Origin: Deltaproteobacteria bacterium
GTDB lineage: Bacteria; Desulfobacterota; Binatia; UBA1149; CAITLU01
Length of the DNA stretch: 60,327 nucleotides
Direction: 5' to 3'
Assembly: GCA_016218925.1 (NCBI GenBank)
Contig: JACRCR010000072.1
Span: 1-60,327 of the forward strand
Below, in pieces: positions 19,557 to 29,049 of the stretch. The number at the start of each line of letters is the position of its first letter. Positions within the stretch are counted from its first letter, which is position 1. A program made the position numbers and the translations under genes. The notes beneath the pieces are model-generated. The model searched no databases and was not told where the DNA came from. It saw nothing but the letters and a program-made list of their open reading frames with translations.

Positions 19557-20627
19557 GTGGCAGTCATCCGCAAGAAAACCGGTAATTTTCTCGAAGATTT
19601 CCGCGTCGGTCAGGTCTTTCGCCACAAGGGCGGCAAGACAGTGACCGACGGGCTGTTCAACGCCTTCACCGAATTCAACATGACCACCAACCCGCTGCAC
19701 AAGAACCGCGAAGCGGCGCGCCTGTACGGCTACGCGGACATGATCTGCCCGCCCGGCCTGGTGATGAACGTGGTGTTTTCGCAGACGGTGGAGGACATTT
19801 CGGAGAACGCCCGCGCCAATCTCGAATACATCAACATGCGTTTTGGCGCGCCGGTCTATCCCGGCGACACTCTGGAGTCCGAGACCACGATTCTGGGCGT
19901 CACGCCGTCGTCGAAGGATCCCGATCGCGGCGTCGTGCACGTGGCTACGGTGGGGCGCAAGCAGACCGGCGACGTGGTGATCGCGTTCGAGCGCAAGGTG
20001 CAGGTGTGGAAGAGTGACCTTTCGGCGAAGGTCGAGGCCGCCGAGTTGGGCGACCAACCGCAGGTCGCCTGCACGCCGTGGCTGCCGCCTTTCGATGCCG
20101 CGCGCGGGTACGAGCACAAGGCCCACCTGTCCAATCGCGACACCTACTTCGAGGATTTCCACGCCGGCGACCTCTACGAGCACTCGCGCGGTCGCATGGT
20201 GACCGACGAACACATCGCGCTGACCGCGCAGCTCGACAACACCTCGCAGGTGCACTGCAACCAGCACATGATCGACCAGAACCCCGACAAGTACATCGGC
20301 GGGCGGCTGATCATCTACGGCGGGATTCCCTTCAACCTGTGTCTGGGCATTTCGTGCCCGGACATCGCCGACAACGCGCTTGCCGATGTCGTTTACACTA
20401 CCGGACGTCACGTCGGACCGCTGTTCGCCGGCGACACCGTTTTCGCGGCCACCGAGATCCGCGCTACGCGCGACTATCCCGGACGCGAGGATCTGGGCGT
20501 GCTGGCGGTGACGCTTCGCGGCCACAAGTTCCGCAAGCCCAAGGAAGGCGAGCAGGGGCCGCAGAAGGTCGACATCTTCGTGCTCGAGCGCGAACTGGCG
20601 GTCAAGCGCCGCAGCCACTACGCCTGA
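19557..20627 (+). CDS. MaoC-family (double hot-dog) enoyl-CoA hydratase
   Basis: A 356-residue protein of two MaoC-type hot-dog domains (about residues 12-150 and 195-345), each beginning with the characteristic FLEDFRVGQVFRHKGGKTVT and YFEDFHAGDLYEHSRGRMVT. It hydrates an unsaturated acyl-CoA such as an enoyl-, mesaconyl- or methylmalyl-type substrate. The GTG at 19557 follows a GGAG site about 10 bases upstream. It fits with the acyl-CoA dehydrogenases and alcohol dehydrogenases elsewhere in the window as part of fatty- or branched-acid metabolism. Confidence 0.9.
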   Translation: MAVIRKKTGNFLEDFRVGQVFRHKGGKTVTDGLFNAFTEFNMTTNPLHKNREAARLYGYADMICPPGLVMNVVFSQTVEDISENARANLEYINMRFGAPVYPGDTLESETTILGVTPSSKDPDRGVVHVATVGRKQTGDVVIAFERKVQVWKSDLSAKVEAAELGDQPQVACTPWLPPFDAARGYEHKAHLSNRDTYFEDFHAGDLYEHSRGRMVTDEHIALTAQLDNTSQVHCNQHMIDQNPDKYIGGRLIIYGGIPFNLCLGISCPDIADNALADVVYTTGRHVGPLFAGDTVFAATEIRATRDYPGREDLGVLAVTLRGHKFRKPKEGEQGPQKVDIFVLERELAVKRRSHYA

Positions 20628-20684
20628 GCGCGGTCGCAGGCCGGCGCCGGTTGCCGGCGTCCGAGTCGAGGAGGGCAGAGTCTC

Positions 20685-21788
20685 ATGTCGGGCCCGCTGG
20701 CAAGACTTCTACGTGAACGCGCCGTGCGGCGTGGCATGTGGTGCGGCGCCGACGCTGCACTGGCTTTCACGGATACCGCCGATGAGTGGCGGGCGCTCGA
20801 CAGCGGCGCCGGGCTCGTCGACGCGACGTGGCGCCGCACGCTGATCGCCACCGGCGACGAACGCGCGCTGTTCCTGCACGGGCAGACCACCAACGACATT
20901 CGCTCGCTCGGCGCCGGCCTGGGCTGCGCCGCGATAGTACTTACTGCGCAGGGCAGGCCGCTGGCGCTGACCGCGCTCTACAACGACGGCGACCGGATGT
21001 TGCTCGTCAGCAGCGCGGCCGAAGTCGCGGCGACACGCGCGGCGCTCGAGCGTTTTCTGGTTGCCGACGATTGCGAGTTCGAAGAGGAACCCGAGGCCGA
21101 AACGCTGATGCTGGTCGGCGCTGAGGCCGGGAAGCTGCTGAGCGCGGTCGGTGTCGAAGGCGCGGCCACGCTTGCGGCCGGCGACCGCTGGGGCTTGGCG
21201 CGCGCAGTCGTCGGCGGCCAGGAAGTGCTGGTGCTGTCGCGCGGCGATCTTCGCGTGCCGTGCTACGAACTCCACGCGGTGGACACTGCCGGCACCGCCA
21301 CCGATGCGGCGCAGGTCTGGAAAGTCTTGCAGGAGGCCGGCGCGCGTCCGTGCGGCCTGGAGGCCTACGACATCCTTCGGGTGGAGAGCGGCACCGCAAG
21401 CTACGGCGTCGATGTCGACGAATCTCGTATAGCGGTAGAAGCGCGGCTGGAGTGGGCGATCCACTTCGCCAAGGGCTGCTACGTCGGCCAGGAAGTGATC
21501 GAGAGGGCGGTGAGCCGCGGGCGCATCAACCATCAACTCACGCTGCTCGCCTGCGCGCAGCCGCTGCCGGTCGGCGCGCGCGCCACCGCGGGCGGCCAAG
21601 ACGACGTGGTGACGTCCTGCGTGGTGTCGCCACGCCTGGGGCCGATCGCGCTTGGCTATCTGCCGCGAGAACTCGCCGGCGAACTTGGCGAGGCCGGAGC
21701 CGAAGTGGAGTTCGAACGCGACGGCCGCCGCTTCGCCGCACGCGTGCTGGAATGGCCGCGCGCGGTGGTACTGGCCGGACGCGGCTGA
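20685..21788 (+). CDS. ygfZ: YgfZ/GcvT-type folate-binding protein
   Basis: A 367-residue protein of the aminomethyltransferase fold that uses tetrahydrofolate to help maintain iron-sulphur enzymes such as MiaB. The signature K-G-C-Y-x-G-Q-E is present (FAKGCYVGQEVIERAV, near residue 263), as is the early LFLHGQTTNDIRSL block. The start has a GGAGG-like site 9 bases upstream. It stands 58 bases after the MaoC gene, on the same strand. Confidence 0.93.
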   Translation: MSGPLARLLRERAVRRGMWCGADAALAFTDTADEWRALDSGAGLVDATWRRTLIATGDERALFLHGQTTNDIRSLGAGLGCAAIVLTAQGRPLALTALYNDGDRMLLVSSAAEVAATRAALERFLVADDCEFEEEPEAETLMLVGAEAGKLLSAVGVEGAATLAAGDRWGLARAVVGGQEVLVLSRGDLRVPCYELHAVDTAGTATDAAQVWKVLQEAGARPCGLEAYDILRVESGTASYGVDVDESRIAVEARLEWAIHFAKGCYVGQEVIERAVSRGRINHQLTLLACAQPLPVGARATAGGQDDVVTSCVVSPRLGPIALGYLPRELAGELGEAGAEVEFERDGRRFAARVLEWPRAVVLAGRG

Positions 21789-21945
21789 GGCCTTGCATGT
21801 GGTCGCGGCGGCGGGGAAAGTTCCACGGCTGGAGATCGAGGACGAGGGGACGCGCAGACACGGACGCGGTTGAGGACCCAGCGCGCGCGACCGCGGCAGC
21901 GGCGCCGCCACCTGCGAGCAACGCTACAACAGGGAGGCGCAACGG

Positions 21946-23550
21946 ATGACGCCTGAGGGCAGACCACGCTGGTTCGTGCGCGGAGACATCGACGGCTTCT
22001 TCGGCTTGGCGATCGACAACCTGGTTCAGTTGCTGGTGATCCTGGCGCTGTGCCGGGCCGTGCTCGGCTTCAGCGACGAGTTGCTGTTCGAGCGCATCCT
22101 TCCGGGCGCCGCGGTGTCGGTGCTGGTCGGCAACCTGTTCTACTCGTGGCAGGCCTATCGGCTGGCCGCGCGGCTGGGCCGCAGCGACGTGGCCGCGCTG
22201 CCGTACGGCATCAATACCGTCAGTCTGTTCGCCTACGTATTCCTGGTGATGCTGCCGGCCAAGCTCGCCGCCGAGAGCGCCGGCGCCTGCGCCGATGAAG
22301 CCGCGCAGGTGGCGTGGCGCGCAGGACTGGCGGCGTGCCTGGGCAGCGGCCTGATCGAGTGCGGCGGAGCCTTCATCGCGCAGTGGATTCGCCGCCAGAC
22401 CCCGCGCGCGGCGCTGCTTTCGTCGCTGGCCGGGATCGCGGTGTCGTTCATCGCGCTCGGCTTCTTCTTCAAGGCATTCGCCGCGCCGCTGGTCGGCATC
22501 GTGACGCTGACCATCGTGCTGGTGAGCTATTTCGGCCGCGTGCGGTTTGCCGGCGGGCTTCCGGGCGGGATGATCGCCGTCCTGGTCGGCACCTTGCTGT
22601 GTCACGCCACCGGTCTGGGCGGTGCCAGCGACGAAGCCTGGCATTCGGCCTCTGCCAATCTAGGCTTTCGACTTCCCACACCGGTGCTCGGCGATCTGTG
22701 GCGCGCCACCGGCGCCGGCGATCTGGTGCGCTACCTGTCGATCATCGTGCCGATGGGCGTGGTCAACGTGATCGGCTCGCTGCAGAACATCGAGAGCGCC
22801 GAAGCCGCCGGCGACTCGTTCGAGACGCGCCCCTCGCTGCTGGCCAACGGCATCGGCACGCTGGCCGCCTGCGCGTTCGGGAGTTGTTTCCCCACCACCA
22901 TCTACATCGGCCACCCCGGATGGAAGGCGATGGGTGCGCGGATCGGCTATTCGATCCTCGGCGGTTCGTTCCTGACCGTCGTGTGTCTGACCGGCGCGGT
23001 CGGCTTGATCGCGCTCGCGGTTCCGATCGAGGCCGGCATGGCGATCGTGCTGTGGATCGGCATCGTGATTGTCGCGCAAGCTTTCGAGACCACGCCGCGT
23101 CATCACGCGCCGGCGGTGGCGGTCGGGCTGCTTCCCGGCATCGCGGCGTGGGGCGCGTTGATGATGAAGACCGGGATGCGCGCGGGCGGAGTCGGTTCCC
23201 CCTCAGGTCCGCCGTTCTCGGTGGATCTCGAACGTGCGCTATCCGGCTTCGATGTCGCCGGGCGCGGCGCTTTCGCGCTCGAGCAGGGCTTCATTTTCAC
23301 CGCGATGATCCTGGCGGCGGTCACCGCCGAGATCATCGAGCAGCGATTCGTGCGCGCGGCCGTCTGGTGCCTGGCGGGCGCAGCACTGTCGTGGGTGGGG
23401 CTGATGCACGCGTACATCTGGACGCCCGGCGACACGGTGGTCGCGCTCGGCTGGGGCAGCGGCGCGCCGTGGGCGGTGGCCTACCTCGGTGCCGCGATCG
23501 TGCTGGCGGCGGTGCCCAAACTCGGGAAGCCAGGTGCCGGCGGGCATTGA
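21946..23550 (+). CDS. NCS2-like nucleobase/purine permease
   Basis: A 534-residue polytopic protein with about 12-14 hydrophobic segments. It resembles nucleobase:cation symporters (xanthine/uracil, AzgA-type): PYGINTVSLFAYVFLVMLP near the start, ESAEAAGDSFETRPSLLANG and FGSCFPTTIYIGHPGWKAMG in the substrate-binding region. It imports a purine or a related heterocycle by ion symport. The 157 bases upstream, after ygfZ, hold no gene. Family assignment is good; substrate unknown. Confidence 0.82.
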   Translation: MTPEGRPRWFVRGDIDGFFGLAIDNLVQLLVILALCRAVLGFSDELLFERILPGAAVSVLVGNLFYSWQAYRLAARLGRSDVAALPYGINTVSLFAYVFLVMLPAKLAAESAGACADEAAQVAWRAGLAACLGSGLIECGGAFIAQWIRRQTPRAALLSSLAGIAVSFIALGFFFKAFAAPLVGIVTLTIVLVSYFGRVRFAGGLPGGMIAVLVGTLLCHATGLGGASDEAWHSASANLGFRLPTPVLGDLWRATGAGDLVRYLSIIVPMGVVNVIGSLQNIESAEAAGDSFETRPSLLANGIGTLAACAFGSCFPTTIYIGHPGWKAMGARIGYSILGGSFLTVVCLTGAVGLIALAVPIEAGMAIVLWIGIVIVAQAFETTPRHHAPAVAVGLLPGIAAWGALMMKTGMRAGGVGSPSGPPFSVDLERALSGFDVAGRGAFALEQGFIFTAMILAAVTAEIIEQRFVRAAVWCLAGAALSWVGLMHAYIWTPGDTVVALGWGSGAPWAVAYLGAAIVLAAVPKLGKPGAGGH

Positions 23551-23642
23551 GCGGTGCGCCGGCAAGCGGATGCGAGCCGTGTGCGGGCAAGCGGATGCGA
23601 GCGGTGCGCCGGCAAGCGTATGCGCGCCGTGTGCGGGCGCGG
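23551..23642. repeat. Tandem 25-bp repeat, about 3.7 copies
   Basis: Begins one base after the permease stop codon. Two alternating variants of a 25-bp unit, one starting GCGGTGCGCCGGCAAGCG and one starting GCCGTGTGCGGGCAAGCG, give a 50-bp super-period. It lies in the space between two convergent genes and is probably a slippage-prone minisatellite. Confidence 0.8.
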
Positions 23643-23687
23643 TCTGCGGGTCGAAGACGACCGCGCAGACCGCGCCTGCCGCGTGGC

Positions 23688-26600
23688 CTACTTGGCCTTG
23701 GCTCGGAACAGGGTCGGCACGTTCAGCAGCGTATCGGCCGGCGTGAAGGAACTGGTCCAGCACATGCCGGCGCTGTTGACGAATTGGACCGTCACCGCCG
23801 GATCCTGGTCGAACAGCGTCGCTTCGTCGAACGCGGTGGGCATCGGGAGCTCAACCCCGACCGCGGTTACACTCGCCCTTGCCCGTCCGACAGTTCCGGT
23901 GCGCAGTCGCACCTTGGACACGCCGTCCTGGGACCTGGCAGTGTCGTCGTACCAGTAGCCCATGGGATCCCTGTTGGTCCACAACGGGCCGGGCGCCAAC
24001 TGCACGGAGACCGCCAAGGTCGGCTGCCCCGCCGTCTGGTCGTAGACGCACAGCGCGTAGCTGGTAGTGGAGTCTGGCTCACCCAAGTCGAGTTGCGCGA
24101 CCTCGTCGCCCCGCAACCAGGTCCATTTCAGCAGGTCCTTGAGGTCGGTGGTCTTGTCCTTGATGCGCACTGCGGTCACCAGCGCGGCGCTGCAGTTCGC
24201 TTCGGGCACCGGCAGCGCCACGTTGTCGCATCCGGTGCCGGAGTCGCACGAATCGGTCGTGCAAAGGTCACCGTCGTCACAGTCGGTAGCGCCGCCTCCC
24301 ACGCACACTCCGCCGCTGCATGCGTCGGCGCTGGTGCAGGCGTTGCCGTCGCTGCACGCGACCGTGTTGTCGGGATGGCCGCAAGCCCCCGATCCGTCGC
24401 ACTGGTCGTCGGTGCAGAGGTTGCCGTCGCCGGTGCACGCGGTCGGTGCCGGATCGGTGCAGTCGCCTTCGGCTTCCTGGCAGGTATTGCACTCGGTTCC
24501 CGGGCATGGGTCGCCCGCGTGCGTCGAACAGGTCCCACCGGCGCAGGTGTCGGCGCCGTTGCAGAATACGGCGTCGTCGCACGGCGCGGTGTTGTTCGGG
24601 TGATCGCACACGCCCGAACCGTCGCACTGGTCGTCGGTGCAGAGGTTGCCGTCGCCGGTGCACGCGGTCGGTGCCGGATCGGTGCAGTCGTCTTCGGCCT
24701 CCTGGCAGCTATTGCAGTCGGTGCCGGGGCACGGATCGCCTGCGTGCGCCGAGCAGGTCCCGCCGGCGCAGGTGTCGGAGCCGTTGCAGAACACCCCATC
24801 GTCGCAGGAAGCGGTGTTGTTCGGGTGCGTGCAAGTTCCCGAACCGTCGCACTGGTCGTCGGTGCAGAGGTTGCCGTCGCCGGTGCACGCGGTCGGTGAC
24901 GGGTCGGTGCAGTCGCCTTCGGCCTCCTGGCAGGTGTTGCACTCGGTGCCTGCGCAGGGATCGCCGGCATGCGAGGAGCAGGCTCCGCCCGAGCAGGTGT
25001 CGCCGCCGTTGCAGAACGTGCCGTCGTCGCACGCGGCGGTGTTGTTCGGGTGGTTGCAGGTTCCCGTACCGTCGCAGTAGTCGTCGGTGCAAACGTTGCC
25101 GTCATCGGCGCACGGCGCGAGCGCCGGGTCGCTACAGGTGTCTGTGGCCTCCTGGCAGGTATTGCACTGCGTTGCCGGGCATGGATCGCCCGTGTGCGTA
25201 CAAGTGCCGCCGGCGCAGGTGTCGGTCCCGTTGCAGAACAGGCCGTCGTCGCAACCGCCGCTGTTGCTCGCATGCACGCAGCCGGTGCCGGTGTCGCAAC
25301 TGTCGTCCGTGCAGGGGTTCGCGTCGTTGCAGTCGAGCGCTATGCCGGTCCCGCAAGTCCCGCCCGAGCACATCTCGACGCCGTTGCAGGCGTTGCCGTC
25401 GCTGCACGGAGCGATGTTGTTGGTGTGCGTGCACCCGCTACCGGTGTCGCAACCGTCGTCGGTGCACGGATCGCCGTCGTCGCAGGCGGGCGGTAGCCCG
25501 GACCCGCAGGTTCCGCCCGAGCACGTCTCGGCGCCGTTGCAGGCGTCGCCGTCACTGCACGGGGCGCTGTTGTTGGTGTGCTCGCAGCCGGTAACGGTGT
25601 TGCAGGAGTCGTCAGTGCACAGGTTCGCGTCGTTGCAGTCGAGCGCGATGCCAGCCCCGCAGACGCCACCCGAGCACATCTCGATGCCGTTGCAGGCGTC
25701 GCCGTCGCTGCACGGAGCGGCATTGTCCGGGTGCACGCAGGCTCCCGAGCCGTCGCAGTAGTCGTCGGTGCAAGGGTTGCCGTCGTCGGTGCACGCCTCC
25801 TGCGCCGGGTTCGTGCAGTCCTGTTCGGCCTCCTGGCAGGCGTTGCACTGCGAGGCGGGGCAGGGATCGCCCGCGTGCGTGCAGACCCCGCCCGAGCAGG
25901 TGTCGGCGCCGTTGCAGAACACCCCATCGTCGCAGGAAGCGGTGTTGTTCGGGTGCGTGCAAGTTCCCGAACCGTCGCAGTAGTCGTTGCTGCACACGTT
26001 GCCGTCGTCGGGGCAAGGCGTCAGCGGCGGGGCGGTACAGTCGTTGCCAGCCTCGTCGCAGGTCAGACACGTCGTACCCGGACACGGATCGCCACCGTGC
26101 GCCGAACAGGTTCCGCCCGAGCAGGTGTCGGCGCCGTTGCAGAACAGGCCGTCGTCGCAGGCGGCGCCGTCGTCGGGCGTGCACACCGACGGTTCGCCGG
26201 TGCACACGTAGCATTCGGCGACGCCGCAGTTGGCGTCGCAGCCCGGGCCGCCGCCGGTGTCGCAAGTCTCGTTGGCGTCTAGGAAGCCGTCACCGCACTG
26301 GTGCCAGACGCCGATGTAGACCGAGACGTAGCCGCCGGCTTTCACGAAGGAGCCGCCGGCGTACAGATCCGAGCCGGACAGGGCAAGTGCCGAAACCGAA
26401 CTGCTGGAAGCGCCGGTATTCTCGGCGCCGGAATTCAGCGCTGCCCACGCGGTGCCGTCCCAGCGGGCGATGCGGTTCCCCGGTCCTCCACCGGCGAGGG
26501 TGAAGCTGCCGCCGGCGTACAGGTCGGTGCCGCTGGCCAGCAGGGCTTCGACGGTGCTGCCGACGTCGGCGATGCCGCTGCCGAGCGCCGACCAGGTCGT

Positions 26601-28595
26601 GCCGTCCCATCTGCCGACGTGGTTCAGAGTCGTGAGCGAGTCGAACGTGTTGGTGAAGGAACCGCCCACATAGAGGTCCGTCCCGATGACGGCCATCGAC
26701 TCGACCGCACTGTCGAGGCCGCTGCCGACCGTCTCCCAAGTGGTGCCGTTCCATTTCGCGACACGGTGGATCGTGTCGTAGCTGAACGTCCCTCCGGCGT
26801 ATAGATCGGTGCCGACGACGGCCAGCGCGTTGACGCTTCCACTGGCGATCCCGGAGCCGAGGGCGGACCAATTGGTCCCATCCCACTTGGCGACCCGGTC
26901 GGCAGCGACTCCGCCGGCGCTCAGGAAAGTGCCTCCGGCGTAGACGTCGGTGCCGATGACCGCCAGCGCGCTGACGCTCCCGCTCGGCATTCCGGTGCCG
27001 AGCGCCGACCAGGTCGTGCCGTCCCACTTGGCGATCCGGTTGACGGTGACACCGCCGGCCTGGGCGAAGCTGCCGCCGACGTAGAGATCGGTGCCGATGA
27101 CCGCCAGCGCGTTGACGGTGCCGATGGTTACTCCGCTGCCGAGCGCCGACCAGCTCGTACCGTTCCACTTCGCGATCCGACTGGCTGAGGTGACGCCTGC
27201 GGTGGGGAATGTGCCGCTGCCCGCGTAGACGTCGCTGCCGATGGTGGCGAGGCAAGTCACGGTGCCTCCCATGCCGTCGCCGCCGGTGGTGCCCACCGCG
27301 GCCCAGCTCGCTCCGTTCCAGCTCGCGACCTGAGACGCGGCGTTGCTGCCCGCCGTCTTGAAGTCGCCGCCGGCGTACAGCGTCGAGCCCGAAGCGGCCA
27401 TCGCGAGCACGCCGGCGTCGGTCCCGCTTCCCAGCGCCGACCAAGCCAGACCGCTCCAGCTTGCCACTCGATTGGCCGTGGAACCCCCCGCGGTGGTGAA
27501 GGAACCGCCGACGTACAAGGTGGTTCCGATCACCGTCAGGTTTTCGACTGTGGCATTGAGTCCCGAGCCCAGAGCCGACCACGCCGAGCCATTCCACTTG
27601 GCCACGCGGGCGGCCGGCGAGCCGTCGGCGTTGGTGAAAGCTCCGCCCGCGTAGAGGTCGGTGCCGATCACCGCCAGCGCGTGGACCGATGCCGTCATGC
27701 CGGTACCCACCGCCGACCATGCGCTGCCGTCCCACTTCGCTACGCGGTTCAGTGTCGTCAGCGTGTCTCCGGTAGTGAGGAAATCGCCGCCCGCGTACAA
27801 ATCGCTGCCAAGGAAAACCAGCGCGCGCACGGTACTGTCCATGCCGGCTCCCAGCGCGGACCACGCGGTCCCGTTCCATTTCGCGACCTTGGCGGCGGGG
27901 GAGCCGCCAGCCGAGGTAAACACGCCGCCGACGTAGAGATTGCCGCCCGACTCGATGATGACGTCGACTTCGTTGTTCAGGCCGGAGCCGAGCGCCGACC
28001 AGGCCGCGCCATCCCATTTGGCGATGCGGTTGGCACTGGCGCCGCCCGCGTTGGTGAAAGCCCCACCGACGTAGAGGTCGCTGCCGACGACCGCGAGCGC
28101 ACGCACCGAGCCGTCCAGGCCGCTGCCCAGCGCCGACCAATTGGTGCCGTCCCACTTGGCGATGCGGCTGACGACGACGTTGCCGGCAGTGGTGAAATCA
28201 CCACCGACGAAGAGATTGCTCCCGTCAACGGCAATTGCCCGCACGGTGTCGGTGACGCCGGAGACGTAGAAGCCGGTCGACCAGTTGTTGGGAAACGGCG
28301 GGGCGGCTACGGGACTTGCGCCCGCGGGCTTGGCGGCGACAAAACGCGGGGTGCCCTGTGCATCGGCCAGCATCACGTAGCCGTCCAGATCGAGAGCGCC
28401 GCGATAGCCGGTGCCGAGGTTCAGCGAGCCGTCGCTGCGAAGGAGGGTCTCGACCGACGGCGCGACGCCGGCCGGCAACGCCGCCGCCGCGATCGCCGGT
28501 TGCATCGCCAACAGTCCCACGAGGACGCCGGCCACCAAAACGCTCGAGAGCAGAAGGCGCGGCGCGCGCCCCCGCGGTGAAGTCCATTCGGTCAT
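23688..28595 (-). CDS. Giant secreted protein: propeller-like repeats plus Cys-rich repeats
   Basis: A 1635-residue exported protein. A GAGGAGGGG site precedes the ATG at 28595; the open frame extends 50 codons further but without support. A signal peptide (SVLVAGVLVGLLAMQPAIAA) is followed by 14 repeats of about 45 residues, such as SALGSGLDGSVRALAVVGSD, LYVGGAFTNAGG and RIAKWDG, likely forming two seven-bladed propellers. From about residue 765 to 1465 come Cys-rich repeats (CDDGVFCNGADTC, CSDGDACNGAETC, CQEAEGDCTDP) after CGDGFLDANETCDTGGGPGC. A non-repetitive C-terminal domain of about 165 residues closes the protein. Probably cell-surface or adhesive; no enzyme motif is seen. Confidence 0.88.
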   Translation of the reverse strand: MTEWTSPRGRAPRLLLSSVLVAGVLVGLLAMQPAIAAAALPAGVAPSVETLLRSDGSLNLGTGYRGALDLDGYVMLADAQGTPRFVAAKPAGASPVAAPPFPNNWSTGFYVSGVTDTVRAIAVDGSNLFVGGDFTTAGNVVVSRIAKWDGTNWSALGSGLDGSVRALAVVGSDLYVGGAFTNAGGASANRIAKWDGAAWSALGSGLNNEVDVIIESGGNLYVGGVFTSAGGSPAAKVAKWNGTAWSALGAGMDSTVRALVFLGSDLYAGGDFLTTGDTLTTLNRVAKWDGSAWSAVGTGMTASVHALAVIGTDLYAGGAFTNADGSPAARVAKWNGSAWSALGSGLNATVENLTVIGTTLYVGGSFTTAGGSTANRVASWSGLAWSALGSGTDAGVLAMAASGSTLYAGGDFKTAGSNAASQVASWNGASWAAVGTTGGDGMGGTVTCLATIGSDVYAGSGTFPTAGVTSASRIAKWNGTSWSALGSGVTIGTVNALAVIGTDLYVGGSFAQAGGVTVNRIAKWDGTTWSALGTGMPSGSVSALAVIGTDVYAGGTFLSAGGVAADRVAKWDGTNWSALGSGIASGSVNALAVVGTDLYAGGTFSYDTIHRVAKWNGTTWETVGSGLDSAVESMAVIGTDLYVGGSFTNTFDSLTTLNHVGRWDGTTWSALGSGIADVGSTVEALLASGTDLYAGGSFTLAGGGPGNRIARWDGTAWAALNSGAENTGASSSSVSALALSGSDLYAGGSFVKAGGYVSVYIGVWHQCGDGFLDANETCDTGGGPGCDANCGVAECYVCTGEPSVCTPDDGAACDDGLFCNGADTCSGGTCSAHGGDPCPGTTCLTCDEAGNDCTAPPLTPCPDDGNVCSNDYCDGSGTCTHPNNTASCDDGVFCNGADTCSGGVCTHAGDPCPASQCNACQEAEQDCTNPAQEACTDDGNPCTDDYCDGSGACVHPDNAAPCSDGDACNGIEMCSGGVCGAGIALDCNDANLCTDDSCNTVTGCEHTNNSAPCSDGDACNGAETCSGGTCGSGLPPACDDGDPCTDDGCDTGSGCTHTNNIAPCSDGNACNGVEMCSGGTCGTGIALDCNDANPCTDDSCDTGTGCVHASNSGGCDDGLFCNGTDTCAGGTCTHTGDPCPATQCNTCQEATDTCSDPALAPCADDGNVCTDDYCDGTGTCNHPNNTAACDDGTFCNGGDTCSGGACSSHAGDPCAGTECNTCQEAEGDCTDPSPTACTGDGNLCTDDQCDGSGTCTHPNNTASCDDGVFCNGSDTCAGGTCSAHAGDPCPGTDCNSCQEAEDDCTDPAPTACTGDGNLCTDDQCDGSGVCDHPNNTAPCDDAVFCNGADTCAGGTCSTHAGDPCPGTECNTCQEAEGDCTDPAPTACTGDGNLCTDDQCDGSGACGHPDNTVACSDGNACTSADACSGGVCVGGGATDCDDGDLCTTDSCDSGTGCDNVALPVPEANCSAALVTAVRIKDKTTDLKDLLKWTWLRGDEVAQLDLGEPDSTTSYALCVYDQTAGQPTLAVSVQLAPGPLWTNRDPMGYWYDDTARSQDGVSKVRLRTGTVGRARASVTAVGVELPMPTAFDEATLFDQDPAVTVQFVNSAGMCWTSSFTPADTLLNVPTLFRAKAK
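24396..25070. repeat. In-frame 225-bp tandem repeat, three copies
   Basis: The element beginning GTCGCACTGGTCGTCGGTGC starts at 24396, 24621 and 24846, an exact 225-bp (75-codon) period, with near identity at the DNA level. It encodes the Cys-rich unit CTDDQCDGSG ... CNGxDTC ... CQEAE. The other Cys-rich units in the gene are more diverged. This indicates recent expansion by unequal recombination or slippage. Confidence 0.85.
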
Positions 28596-29049
28596 GTAAG
28601 TCCCCTCCTCAGTGCGACAGTTGCCGCTCGCGACGGCGCTGCGCGGCAAACCCGAAATCTGCAACGCCGGCCTCAGAGTGTTCCAAGACGCGGCCGGCGG
28701 AAAGCTCGAATCACGCCGCGGTCTCGTTCGCGCTGTGTGGCGCAACGGCCGCGGGCTACCGCCGATGGTGGCGCGAACTTACGCTGGCGTCCGTGTCGAC
28801 GCCATACCCAAAATGCGTCCTCGCGGCGATGGCCGGCTGGGCGACCGCCGGCGGATGGATGGATGTCACGGCGGCGCGCGACGGCAACCGGGAAATGACG
28901 CTAGACGGGAATCGGAGATCGGGATCTCTGCCTCCACGGCGCTTGGTCGGGCCAGCGGCGGTGGCGTGCATCCGGCCGGGGCAGGGCTCAGCACCTGGCC
29001 TGGTGCCGACGTATTGACTGGCTCTTCAACTACGGTCTCGCCTCGACCC
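28596..29049. other. Intergenic space upstream of the giant secreted-protein gene
   Basis: These 454 bases should hold the leftward promoter of the giant gene and lie downstream of mutS2. Several overlapping frames are open, but none has a good start, ribosome-binding site or recognisable product. I see no strong hairpin with a T run and no repeat shared with the rest of the window. Confidence 0.5.

Noticed and set aside
22314-24899. 861-codon rightward frame
   Set aside because: Runs through the permease gene in another frame and antisense to the Cys-rich gene; no domain.
24396-25070. CRISPR array
   Set aside because: Period is 225 bp, in frame and protein-coding (Cys-rich modules); no short repeat/spacer pattern.
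26290-28155. 621-codon leftward frame
   Set aside because: Second frame of the propeller repeats; its own repeats only echo the DNA repeats.
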